Assembly (NCBI RefSeq): GCF_014650595.1
Contig: NZ_BMVG01000013.1
Location: forward strand, 1-64,000
Source of the DNA: Streptomyces alanosinicus
Lineage (GTDB): Bacteria; Actinomycetota; Actinomycetes; Streptomycetales; Streptomycetaceae
DNA length: 64,000 bases
Reading direction: 5' to 3'
The notes beneath the pieces are model-generated. The model was not told where the DNA came from, did no database searches, and saw nothing but the letters and a program-made list of their open reading frames with translations. Made by a program: the position numbers and the translations under genes. The first letter of the stretch is position 1. Each line of letters opens with the position of its first letter. This document shows, in pieces, positions 43,024-50,800 of this stretch.

Positions 43024-44199
43024 ATGAGCGATACGGCGGAACAGGACGCGAAACGATCGATGGACGCGAAACGATCGACGTACGAGCGGCGCCTGGCCGC
43101 TCTCCGAGGGGCAGGCCGCGTGCTGTGGCGGCCCGCCTTCGAGGCCACGATCCGGGAACGGCTTGACTGGCTGGCACAAACGGCCCCACAGGTCTACGAC
43201 CTGGACGAACAGGTGGACATGTACGGCGGCCGGATCGTGGCCGCCCTGGAGGAGCGGGTCGCTGGCCTGCTCGGAACGGAGGCCGCCGCCTTCTTCCCGA
43301 CCGGCACGATGGCCCAACAGGTGGCGCTGCGCTGCTGGGCGGCCCGCACCGGCGACCCCACGGTCGCCCTGCACCCCCTCGGCCACCCCGAAGTTCATGA
43401 ACGCAATGCGTTCAGCCAGGTCAGCGGCCTGCGCCCGGTGAGGGTGACGAGCGAGCCCCGGCTGCCCACGGCCGCGGAGATACGCGACTTCGACGAGCCC
43501 TTCGGCGCGCTGATGCTGGAACTGCCGCTCCGGGACGCCGGTTATCTGCTGCCCACGTGGGAGGAGTTGACCGAGGTCGTCGAGGCGGCGCGGGAGCGCG
43601 ACGCGGTGGTGCACTTCGACGGCGCGCGCCTGTGGGAGACCACCGTGCACTTCGGCCGCCCCCTGGACGAGATCGCCGGCCTCGCCGACACCGTCTACGT
43701 GTCGTTCTACAAGTCCCTCGGCGGCTTCGGCGGCGCCGCGCTGGCCGGCCCGAGGACCCTGATCGAGGAGGCGAAGACCTGGCGGCACCGGTACGGCGGG
43801 ATGGTCTTCCAGCAGTTCCCGACGGCGCTGTCGGCGCTTGCCGGGCTGGAGACGGAGCTGCCCCGGCTGCCGGACTACGTGCGGCACGCGCGCGTGGTGG
43901 CCGCCGCGCTGCGCGAGGGATTCGCCGCGGCCGGGCTGCCGTGGGCGCGCGTGCACCCGGAGGTGCCGCACACCCACGAGTTCCGGGTCTGGCTGCCGTA
44001 CGCCCCCGACGTGCCGGCCGAGGCCGCGGTACGGCAGATGGAGGAGACCTCGGTGGGCCTGTTCGCACGCGCCTGGGCCCACGGCGGACCCGACCTCGCG
44101 TTCACGGAGGTCACGGTCGGCGCGGCGGGCCTGGAGTGGACGGCTGACGACGTACACGCGGCCGTGGCCGACTTCGTGGAGCGGCTGCCCGCCCCGTGA
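43024..44199 (+). CDS. PLP-dependent aldolase / beta-eliminating lyase family protein
   Basis: A 391-residue fold-type I PLP enzyme of the threonine-aldolase / tyrosine phenol-lyase group. The PLP-binding blocks are VYDLDEQVDMYGGRIVAALE, AAAFFPTGTMAQQVALRCWA, the aspartate in VVHFDGARLWETTVHFG and the Schiff-base lysine in DTVYVSFYKSLGGFGGAALA. It could cleave L-threonine or an analogue. An 18-bp tandem duplication at 43045-43080 gives DAKRSMDAKRST in the N terminus, before the conserved fold. ATG 43024 is chosen over 43000. Divergent from the pantothenate operon. Confidence 0.88.
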   Translation: MSDTAEQDAKRSMDAKRSTYERRLAALRGAGRVLWRPAFEATIRERLDWLAQTAPQVYDLDEQVDMYGGRIVAALEERVAGLLGTEAAAFFPTGTMAQQVALRCWAARTGDPTVALHPLGHPEVHERNAFSQVSGLRPVRVTSEPRLPTAAEIRDFDEPFGALMLELPLRDAGYLLPTWEELTEVVEAARERDAVVHFDGARLWETTVHFGRPLDEIAGLADTVYVSFYKSLGGFGGAALAGPRTLIEEAKTWRHRYGGMVFQQFPTALSALAGLETELPRLPDYVRHARVVAAALREGFAAAGLPWARVHPEVPHTHEFRVWLPYAPDVPAEAAVRQMEETSVGLFARAWAHGGPDLAFTEVTVGAAGLEWTADDVHAAVADFVERLPAP

Positions 44200-44406
44200 T
44201 CACAGGGCGCGTGGGCGCAGCCACCGGCGCAGGGCGTAGCGCACGCGCCCACGCGCAGGGCGCTCGGCGATGACCGCGCTGAAGCGCCGGTAGTCGCGCA
44301 CTTCACGCACCACATCGGCATCGTGCCGGCCGGGCGCGGGCGGCTCCGGCTCGCCGAGCACGCGGGCGCGGTAGCTGTCGAGGAGGTACTGCTGGGTGAT
44401 GCTCAT
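44200..44406 (-). CDS. Small hypothetical protein (68 aa)
   Basis: Begins MSITQQYLLDSYRARVLGEP and continues with a Pro/Arg-rich middle and a basic tail. Its first base follows the stop of the PLP gene directly, convergently. The pattern of an N-terminal amphipathic helix and a hydrophilic basic tail is widespread in Streptomyces small proteins, but no function is known to me. Coding potential is good by codon bias. Start at ATG 44406 is preferred to an in-frame codon at 44448. Confidence 0.6.
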   Translation of the reverse strand: MSITQQYLLDSYRARVLGEPEPPAPGRHDADVVREVRDYRRFSAVIAERPARGRVRYALRRWLRPRAL

Positions 44407-44523
44407 GACGGATCGCTCTCGGAAGGTCTCGGGACGAGGACTGGCCACCGACCACTCGGTGACCGTTCGGGCTCCGCGGCTGCCCCGGTGCGTCCAGCCT
44501 GCCCCTGGCCAGGACGGCTGTCG

Positions 44524-44552
44524 CGTGGATTGACGGCTGCCGTCAATCCACG
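44524..44552. promoter_or_regulatory. Perfect 29-bp palindrome upstream of the ArsR-type gene
   Basis: CGTGGATTGACGG (44524-44536) and its exact reverse complement (44540-44552) flank CTG. It sits 28 bases before the regulator start and in the gap to a divergent small gene. TTGACG is contained in both arms. It is a likely autoregulatory operator, though a terminator cannot be excluded from sequence alone. Confidence 0.65.
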
Positions 44553-44579
44553 GCGCCGCTGTCAGTGGCGGGGTGCACG

Positions 44580-45692
44580 ATGGACGGCATGAGCGTGACC
44601 ATCGACATCACCGGGCTTCCTGTGGAGCGGGTCTCCGTCGTGCCCGCTCCGCTGGCGGAGCTGGGCATGGCGCTGCACGCCCTCAGCGAGCCCGGTCACC
44701 ACCCCGCCCTGCAGGGCTGGGCGACCGCCGTCTCGTCCCGGCTGGACCCCTGTCTGGCCGACCGGCTGTGTGAGGCGGACTTCCTGTGGCGTACGACGTT
44801 CTCGGACGTGTTCGCCCCGTTCGCGGGCATCCCCGGCGGCCGCGCCCTGCCCGGCGGCACGCTCGCGGAGGAGCTGGACCTGCTGGACAAGCTGACGGAC
44901 GGACAGTTCGTCAGCGCCGCCCTGGAGTTCACCTGCCAGCTGCGCTACGACGTCCAGGGTCCCGGCCCGCTGGACGACCCGGAGCTGCGCCGTCGCTCTC
45001 TGGAGATGGCCGCCGCACGCGGTGCCGTACAGGAGCGGTTCACGCGCCGGCTGCTGGAGGACCCGCCGATGGTCCGCGCCTGGTTCCGGCAGCTGATGCT
45101 CGACTGCGACGAGGCGTTCTTCGCCGACACCTGGGCCCGTATCCAGCCGCAGCTCGCCGCGGACGCCCGGCACAAGACGGAACTGCTGCGCCGCGCGGGT
45201 CTCGCCGAGGCCCTCGCGTCCCTCTCCCAGGCCGTCTCGCTGGACGAGGCGGCCGCGCTCATCACGATCGACAAGCTCTCGGTGGGCCGCACCGCCACGG
45301 GCGACGGCGGTCTGGTCCTGGTGCCGACCAGCCTCGGCTGGCCGCATGTCCTGGTCCTGCACCGCTTCGGCTGGCAGCCGTCGATCTCCTATCCGGCGAG
45401 CGGCTCCCGCCCGCAGGCCCCGTCCGTGGAGCAGCTCACCCGCCGTATGGAGGCGCTGGCCCACCCGGTGCGGATGCGGCTGTGCCGGCATCTGGCGCGC
45501 GCCCCGCACACCACGAGCGAACTGGCCGACGCGCACGGTATGTCGGCGCCCGAGATATCCCGGCACCTGGCGGTGCTGAAGAAAGCGGGCCTGATCACCG
45601 ACTGCCGCCGCGGCCGGTACGTCCAGCACCAGCTGGACCTGACGGCGGTGGCCCGGCTGGGCAGTGACTTCATCGAAGGCGTCCTGCGCTGA
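44580..45692 (+). CDS. ArsR-family regulator with an N-terminal DUF5937-type domain
   Basis: A protein of 370 residues. The N-terminal 270 residues form a large helical domain seen in many Streptomyces regulators (VSVVPAPLAELGMALHALSE; ADFLWRTTFSDVFAPFAGIP). The C-terminal winged helix is ArsR-like: EALAHPVRMRLCRHLARAPH, TTSELADAHGMSAPEISRHL, AVLKKAGLITDCRRGRYVQH. No metal-binding CxC motif is visible in the DNA-binding domain, so the signal is probably not arsenic. ATG 44580 and 44589 are both possible. Confidence 0.85.
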   Translation: MDGMSVTIDITGLPVERVSVVPAPLAELGMALHALSEPGHHPALQGWATAVSSRLDPCLADRLCEADFLWRTTFSDVFAPFAGIPGGRALPGGTLAEELDLLDKLTDGQFVSAALEFTCQLRYDVQGPGPLDDPELRRRSLEMAAARGAVQERFTRRLLEDPPMVRAWFRQLMLDCDEAFFADTWARIQPQLAADARHKTELLRRAGLAEALASLSQAVSLDEAAALITIDKLSVGRTATGDGGLVLVPTSLGWPHVLVLHRFGWQPSISYPASGSRPQAPSVEQLTRRMEALAHPVRMRLCRHLARAPHTTSELADAHGMSAPEISRHLAVLKKAGLITDCRRGRYVQHQLDLTAVARLGSDFIEGVLR

Positions 45693-45796
45693 CCTGCGCT
45701 GGCTCCGCCTCGACCAGGGCGTAGCCGTAGCTGTAGCTCTCGGGCTTCAGCCAGGGCCGGGGGCCTGCGCCGGGGCTCGACCGTGGTGGGCCTGGC

Positions 45797-46468
45797 TCAG
45801 CCGTGGCCGCCCGCGCGGACCAGGCCCGTCTCGTAGGCCAGCACCACCACCTGCACCCGGTCGCGCAGGCCGAGCTTGGTCAGGATGCGCCCCACATGGG
45901 TCTTCACCGTCGCCTCGCTCAGCACCAGCCGGGCCGCGATCTCACCGTTGGACAGGCCCTGCGCGACCAGGATCATCACCTCGCGCTCCCGCTCGGTGAG
46001 CCGCTCCAGCTCCTTGTGCTGCGGCTCCCTGCCGGCGGAGGGCAGCATCGGCGCGAAGCGGTCCAGCAGCCGCCGGGTGGTGGAGGGCGCCACGACCGCG
46101 TCACCGCTGTGCACCGCGCGGATGGCCGCCAGCAGGTCACCGGGCGGCACATCCTTGAGCATGAAGCCGGAGGCGCCCGCCTTCAGCCCGGAGAAGGCGT
46201 ACTCGTCCAGGTCGAACGTGGTCAGGATCAGCACCTTGGGCGGATCGGGCTCGCTGCAGATCCGCCGTGTGGTCTCCACGCCGTCCAGCTTCGGCATACG
46301 GACGTCCATCAGGACGACGTCGACGGCCGTGGCCGCGAGCACCTGCAGAGCCTCGACGCCGTCGCCCGCCTCCGCGACGACCTCCATGTCCGGCTGGGCG
46401 GCGAGCACCATCCGGAACCCGGTGCGCAGCAGCACCTGGTCGTCGACGAGCATCACGCGGATCGTCAT
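45797..46468 (-). CDS. NarL/LuxR-type response regulator
   Basis: A 223-residue regulator. Receiver residues: DD in VMLVDDQVLLRTGFRMVLAA (D9, D10), phospho-accepting Asp in DVVLMDVRMPKLDGVETTRR near residue 54, Thr in LILTTFD and Lys in GFMLKDVPPGDLLAAI. The C-terminal LuxR helix-turn-helix is LTEREREVMILVAQGLSNGE, IAARLVLSEATVKTHVGRIL. AAGAGG precedes ATG 46468. It is the partner of the kinase at 46560-47765 upstream on the same strand. Confidence 0.94.
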   Translation of the reverse strand: MTIRVMLVDDQVLLRTGFRMVLAAQPDMEVVAEAGDGVEALQVLAATAVDVVLMDVRMPKLDGVETTRRICSEPDPPKVLILTTFDLDEYAFSGLKAGASGFMLKDVPPGDLLAAIRAVHSGDAVVAPSTTRRLLDRFAPMLPSAGREPQHKELERLTEREREVMILVAQGLSNGEIAARLVLSEATVKTHVGRILTKLGLRDRVQVVVLAYETGLVRAGGHG

Positions 46469-46489
46469 CGGGCCTCTTTCGTTCGGTGC

Positions 46490-46522
46490 GAGGGTGGTGC
46501 GGGGGTGGTGCGGGGGTGGTGC
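46490..46522. repeat. 11-bp tandem repeats between kinase and regulator genes
   Basis: Three units of G(A/G)GGGTGGTGC (46490-46500, 46501-46511, 46512-46522) fill the 91-base gap. They may affect the mRNA between the genes or be neutral slippage DNA. Confidence 0.7.
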
Positions 46523-46559
46523 GGGTGTTACAGGTGTCAGCACGGGGCGTGCGGCTGCG

Positions 46560-47765
46560 TCAGTGCGCCGGTTTGAGCGGGAGCAGGACGCTGATGCGGA
46601 ATCCTCCGCCCGGGCGGGGGCCGGCGTCCAGGGTGCCGCCGACCATGCCCACCCGTTCGCGCATACCGATCAGGCCGTGTCCCTGGCCGTCCGCGCCGCC
46701 CTCCTCGTACAGCTCGTGCGGGGCGCCCTTGCCGTCGTCCTCGACGAGCAGGCCGAGCCCGTCGTCGAAGTAGACCAGCCGCACGCTCGCGCCCGCGTTG
46801 GGCCCGCCGTGCTTGCGGGTGTTGGTGAGCGCCTCCTGCACGATCCGGTACGCGGTCAGCTCCACACCGCTGGGCAGCGGGCGCGGGGTGCCCTCGACCT
46901 TGAAGTCGACCGGGAGGCCGGCGCTGCGGCACTTCTCGATGAGGTCGTCGATCTGCTCGACGTCGGGCTGGGGGACGTACTCCCCGCTCTCCTGGTGCTC
47001 GCCGGTGCGCAGCACACCCAGCAGGCGGCGCATCTCGGCAAGGGCCTGACGGCCGGTGGAGGAGATCGTCTCCAGGGCCTTCTTGGCCTGGTCGGGGGCG
47101 GTGTCGAGGACGTAGGCGGCGCCGTCGGCCTGCACCACCATCACCGACACGTTGTGCGCGACGACGTCGTGCAGCTCGCGCGCGATACGGGCGCGCTCGG
47201 CGGCGACCGCGACCTTCGACTGCGCCTCGCGCTCCTTCTCCAGGCGGGCCGCGCGCTCTTCCAGCTGGGCGAAGTAGGCACGCCGGGTGCGCATGGAGTC
47301 ACCGAGCACCCAGGCAAGCGCGAAGGGCACCGTCTGGAAGACCGCGATGGCGATCTGCCCGGCGAAGCTGGACTCCGGCGCCGGCCAGCGGATCTGCGCG
47401 AGGGTCGCCGCGACGAGGCTGACGGCCAGCGCGAGCCGCGAGGCCCAGCGGGCGCCGACCGCAGCGACGGTGTAGGTGATCACCAGCATGGCGAAGTCCG
47501 CGAGGGTCGTCCCCACGTCCAGGACCAGCTGGGCCAGCCCGGTCGCGCACGCGACCAGCAGCATCGGCTCCGGGTAACGGCGGCGCAGCGCGACGACGAC
47601 GCACAGGATGACGGTCACGGTGATCGCCGCGGCGACCGACCCGTGCTGTCCCGGCGCCCCGTTCAGATTGACCACGCTCAGGCCGGACAACCCGAGCAGG
47701 GCGACGGCCCAGAAGCTGTCGACCCAGGTCGGGTGGCGGCGGAGGAAGTCATAGAGGCGCTGCAC
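46560..47765 (-). CDS. NarL-type sensor histidine kinase
   Basis: A 401-residue membrane kinase. The N-terminal 150 residues contain five or six hydrophobic segments (ALLGLSGLSVV, AAAITVTVILCVVVAL, MLLVACATGLAQLVLD, FAMLVITYTVAAVGA, LALAVSLVAATLA). The HisKA_3 phospho-acceptor is in RIARELHDVVAHNVSVMVVQ and the ATPase domain has EALTNTRKHGG and GHGLIGMRERVGMVGG. There is no extracellular sensor domain, so it may sense the membrane itself. GTG 47765 lies seven bases after TACTCT, a leaderless promoter pattern. Divergent from the MidA-like gene. Confidence 0.92.
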   Translation of the reverse strand: MQRLYDFLRRHPTWVDSFWAVALLGLSGLSVVNLNGAPGQHGSVAAAITVTVILCVVVALRRRYPEPMLLVACATGLAQLVLDVGTTLADFAMLVITYTVAAVGARWASRLALAVSLVAATLAQIRWPAPESSFAGQIAIAVFQTVPFALAWVLGDSMRTRRAYFAQLEERAARLEKEREAQSKVAVAAERARIARELHDVVAHNVSVMVVQADGAAYVLDTAPDQAKKALETISSTGRQALAEMRRLLGVLRTGEHQESGEYVPQPDVEQIDDLIEKCRSAGLPVDFKVEGTPRPLPSGVELTAYRIVQEALTNTRKHGGPNAGASVRLVYFDDGLGLLVEDDGKGAPHELYEEGGADGQGHGLIGMRERVGMVGGTLDAGPRPGGGFRISVLLPLKPAH

Positions 47766-47883
47766 GTAACCCAGAGTAGGGAAACCGGATGCGTGCAGGG
47801 GTCAACCGGAGGGCCGATCCCCGCCCGGCGCGCGTACTCCGCAAGGTGGAGGAAGTGATCATCTGTGCGCCTAGTCTGTTCCG

Positions 47884-49089
47884 GTGACGGATGAGACGGC
47901 ACCGGAAGCGGAACGGCCCGCGGGCGACGAGCCCGGCGCCCGCGCCCCGGACGCGCCCCGCGACCGGCACGGCCCGCCCGAGGTGACGCAACGGCACGGC
48001 TGGCGCGCGGCGACCGAGGCGGCGCTGTACGGTCCCGGCGGCTTCTATCGCCGCCCGGAGGGCCCCGCCGGCCACTTCCGTACCTCCGTGCACGCCTCCC
48101 CGCTGTTCGCGCAGGCCGTGGCGCGGCTGCTGTGCCGGGTCGACGAGGCGCTGGGACAGCCGCCGGAGCTGGACTTCATCGACATGGGGGCGGGGCGCGG
48201 CGAACTGGTCACCGGGGTGCTGGCCGCCCTGCCGTCCGAGGTTTCCGCCCGCACGCGCGCGTACGCCGTGGAACTCGCCGGCCGCCCGGCCGCACTCAAT
48301 GGACGGATCACGTGGCTGGACACGCCCCCGGCCGCCGTCACGGGGCTGCTGTTCGCCAACGAGTGGCTGGACAACGTGCCCGTGGACGTCGCCGAGGTCG
48401 ACCCCTCAGGGGTGCCCCGGCTGGTGCTCGTCGGCGACGACGGCACCGAGCGCCTCGGAGCGCCGGTGACCGGCGCCGAGGCGGACTGGCTCGATCGATG
48501 GTGGCCGCTGCCGGCCGAGGAGGGGCTGCGCGCGGAGATCGGGCTGCCCAGGGACCTGGCATGGGCGTCGGCGGTGGACCGGGTGGTGCGCGGGCTCGCG
48601 GTGGCCGTGGACTACGCCCACGCCCTCGACGCGCGCCCCCCGTTCGGGACGCTCACCGGCTTCCGGGAGGGGCGTGAGACGGCGCCCGTGCCGGACGGGT
48701 CGTGCGACATCACGGCGCACGTCGCACTGGACGCGTGCGCGGCGGCTCCCACGGCGCCTACGCGTTCCGACGAGCCGGATGACGAGGCGCGCACGCCGCC
48801 CCCCGGAGCGGCGCGGAATCAGCTGCGCACGCCGTCTGGAACGGCGCAGGCGCCCTCCAACGCAGCGCGCACGCTTCCCGCCGCGCGCCTTCTCACTCAG
48901 CGCGCTGCTCTGCGCGCCCTGGACCTCACCAGCGCACGCCCCCCGCTCGCGCTGGCCTCTACGGACCCCGCCGCCTACGTGCGCGCCCTCGCGAGCGCCG
49001 GGGAGGCCGCCGAACTCACCGCCCCGGGTGGTCTCGGCGACTTCGGCTGGCTGATCCAGCCGGTCGGGATCGCGGACCCGCTCGCCTGA
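47884..49089 (+). CDS. MidA/NDUFAF7-family SAM-dependent methyltransferase
   Basis: A 401-residue protein of the MidA (DUF185) family. The start of the family is visible as GWRAATEAALYGPGGFYRRP, then AGHFRTSVHASPLFAQAVAR (family pattern of a G-F-Y ... G-D-F-x-T-S), motif I is DFIDMGAGRGELVTGVLAA and the acceptor region is GLLFANEWLDNVPVDVAEVD (NE-x-LD-x-P), with VDYAHALDARPPFGTLTGFR later. In eukaryotes this enzyme methylates an arginine of the complex I 49-kDa subunit (NuoD homologue). The gene here ends 24 bases from a convergent orphan nuoD. An Ala/Arg/Thr-rich insert (about 285-335) is unusual. TAGTCT six bases before GTG 47884 suggests a leaderless mRNA. Confidence 0.9.
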   Translation: MTDETAPEAERPAGDEPGARAPDAPRDRHGPPEVTQRHGWRAATEAALYGPGGFYRRPEGPAGHFRTSVHASPLFAQAVARLLCRVDEALGQPPELDFIDMGAGRGELVTGVLAALPSEVSARTRAYAVELAGRPAALNGRITWLDTPPAAVTGLLFANEWLDNVPVDVAEVDPSGVPRLVLVGDDGTERLGAPVTGAEADWLDRWWPLPAEEGLRAEIGLPRDLAWASAVDRVVRGLAVAVDYAHALDARPPFGTLTGFREGRETAPVPDGSCDITAHVALDACAAAPTAPTRSDEPDDEARTPPPGAARNQLRTPSGTAQAPSNAARTLPAARLLTQRAALRALDLTSARPPLALASTDPAAYVRALASAGEAAELTAPGGLGDFGWLIQPVGIADPLA

Positions 49090-49113
49090 GCCGGCCGGTT
49101 GCCCGAGGCCGAC

Positions 49114-50265
49114 CTACTTGTCGATGTCGCCGACCACGAAGAACATCGAGCCCAGGATCGCCACCATGTCCGCCACCAGCGTCCCCGGCAGCAGCTCGGT
49201 CAGCACCTGGATGTTGTTGTACGAGGCCGAGCGGAGCTTCAGCCGGTACGGCGTCTTCTCGCCCTTGCTGACCAGGTAGTAGCCGTTGATGCCGAGCGGG
49301 TTCTCGGTCCAGGCGTACGTGTGGCCCTCGGGCGCCTTCAGCACCTTCGGCAGCCGCTGGTTGATCGGTCCGGGCGGCAGTTCGCCGAGCCGGTCCAGGC
49401 AGGCGTCGGCGAGGTCGAGGGCGTTGTGGGTCTGCTCCAGGAGCACCTCGAAGCGGGCGAGGCAGTCACCCTCGCCCCGGGTGACGACCTTCAGGGTGTC
49501 CTGGAGATCGCCGTACGCCAGGTACGGCTCGTCACGACGCAGGTCGAAGTCGACGCCCGAGCCGCGCGCGATGGGCCCGCTCACGCCGTAGGCGTGCACC
49601 GCTTCCGGCGTCAGCGCACCGACTCCGCGCGTGCGCCCCCGGAAGATCTCGTTGCCGAGCACCAGGTCGTCGAAGACGTCCATGCGCGAGCGCACGGCGG
49701 CGACGGCGGCACGCGCGCGTGCGGTCCAGCCGGCCGGCAGGTCCTCCTTGAGGCCGCCGACGCGGTTGAACATGTAGTGCATACGGCCGCCGGAGACCTC
49801 CTCCATGACGTTCTGGAGGACTTCGCGCTCGCGGAACGCGTAGAACACCGGGGTGATGCCGCCCAGCTCCAGCGGGTAGGAGCCGAGGAACATCAGGTGG
49901 TTCAGCACGCGGTTCAGCTCGGCGAGCAGCGTGCGCGTCCACACCGCCCGCTCGGGCACTTCCATGCCGAGCATCCGCTCCACCGCGAGGACGACACCCA
50001 GCTCGTTCGAGAACGCCGAGAGCCAGTCGTGGCGGTTGGCGAGCATGATGATCTGCCGGTAGTCGCGCGCCTCGAAGAGCTTCTCGGCGCCGCGGTGCAT
50101 ATAGCCGATCACCGGCTCCGCGTGCACGATGCGCTCCCCGTCCAGCACCAGCCTGAGCCGCAGCACGCCGTGCGTGGACGGATGCTGGGGCCCGATGTTG
50201 AGCACCATGTCGGTGCTCTCCGCGGCACCGCCGATCCCGACCGTGGTCTCCGTCGTAGGAGTCAT
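49114..50265 (-). CDS. nuoD: Orphan NADH-quinone oxidoreductase subunit D
   Basis: A 383-residue homologue of the 49-kDa subunit of complex I, without any other nuo gene here. Conserved blocks: LNIGPQHPSTHGVLRLRLVL, GYMHRGAEKLFEARDYRQII with Arg58 in the HRG(A/T)EK motif, RHDWLSAFSNELGVVLAVER and MFNRVGGLKEDLPAGW. The quinone-site residues of the amino-terminal GPQHP loop are retained. It is slightly shorter than the operon-encoded NuoD of Streptomyces; S. coelicolor has this extra copy (nuoD2, from memory). It may replace NuoD or serve in an alternative complex. Convergent with the MidA-like gene. Confidence 0.93.
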   Translation of the reverse strand: MTPTTETTVGIGGAAESTDMVLNIGPQHPSTHGVLRLRLVLDGERIVHAEPVIGYMHRGAEKLFEARDYRQIIMLANRHDWLSAFSNELGVVLAVERMLGMEVPERAVWTRTLLAELNRVLNHLMFLGSYPLELGGITPVFYAFREREVLQNVMEEVSGGRMHYMFNRVGGLKEDLPAGWTARARAAVAAVRSRMDVFDDLVLGNEIFRGRTRGVGALTPEAVHAYGVSGPIARGSGVDFDLRRDEPYLAYGDLQDTLKVVTRGEGDCLARFEVLLEQTHNALDLADACLDRLGELPPGPINQRLPKVLKAPEGHTYAWTENPLGINGYYLVSKGEKTPYRLKLRSASYNNIQVLTELLPGTLVADMVAILGSMFFVVGDIDK

Positions 50266-50296
50266 GGCCCCAGTTTCCCCTACGTACGCTGGCCTC

Positions 50297-50800
50297 ATGG
50301 AGACGGGGAGCCCGGAGGAGACCGGGATACCGGGGGAAGAGCTGGTGTGGCGGGGACTGCAGCCCGCTCTGGTGCGGGTGCGCCGGCTGCTCGTGGTGGT
50401 GTGGATGGCCGGGCTCGCGCTCGCCACAGGGCTGCTGCTGGGCCTGCTCGTGGGGCCCGCCTGGGCGGGCTTCGCGCTGCTGCCGGCGGCGACGGCCGCA
50501 TGGTGCTGGAGACTGGTGGCGCGCAACTGGCGCTCGTGGCGGTACGCCGAGCGCGCGGACGACCTGCTCATCAGCCGCGGTGTCCTGTGGCGCGAGGAGA
50601 CGGTGGTGCCGTACGGGCGGATGCAGCTGGTGGAGGTCACCTCCGGTCCCATCGAGCGGCGCTTCGGGCTGGCCACCGTGCAGCTGCACACAGCGGCCGC
50701 CGCGACCGACGCCACCATCCCCGGCCTGGACCCGGCCGAGGCGGAACGGCTGCGTGACCGACTCACCGAGCTGGGCCAGGCGCGATCGGCGGGACTGTGA
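50297..50800 (+). CDS. PH-domain membrane protein (YdbS-like)
   Basis: A 167-residue protein with two membrane segments near residues 33-52 and 55-75 and a C-terminal bacterial PH domain (bPH2): ADDLLISRGVLWREETVVPY, GRMQLVEVTSGPIERRFGLA, TVQLHTAAAATDATIPGL. YdbS/YdbT pairs of Bacillus are linked to envelope stress and resistance to a bacteriocin. ATG 50297 lies six bases after TACGCT, a leaderless pattern. Its stop overlaps the next start (GTGA 50797-50800). Confidence 0.88.
   Translation: METGSPEETGIPGEELVWRGLQPALVRVRRLLVVVWMAGLALATGLLLGLLVGPAWAGFALLPAATAAWCWRLVARNWRSWRYAERADDLLISRGVLWREETVVPYGRMQLVEVTSGPIERRFGLATVQLHTAAAATDATIPGLDPAEAERLRDRLTELGQARSAGL

Noticed and set aside
44524..44552. 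Terminator for the PLP lyase gene
   Set aside because: The PLP gene ends at 44199, 325 bases away and beyond a convergent small gene, so a terminator there is unlikely.
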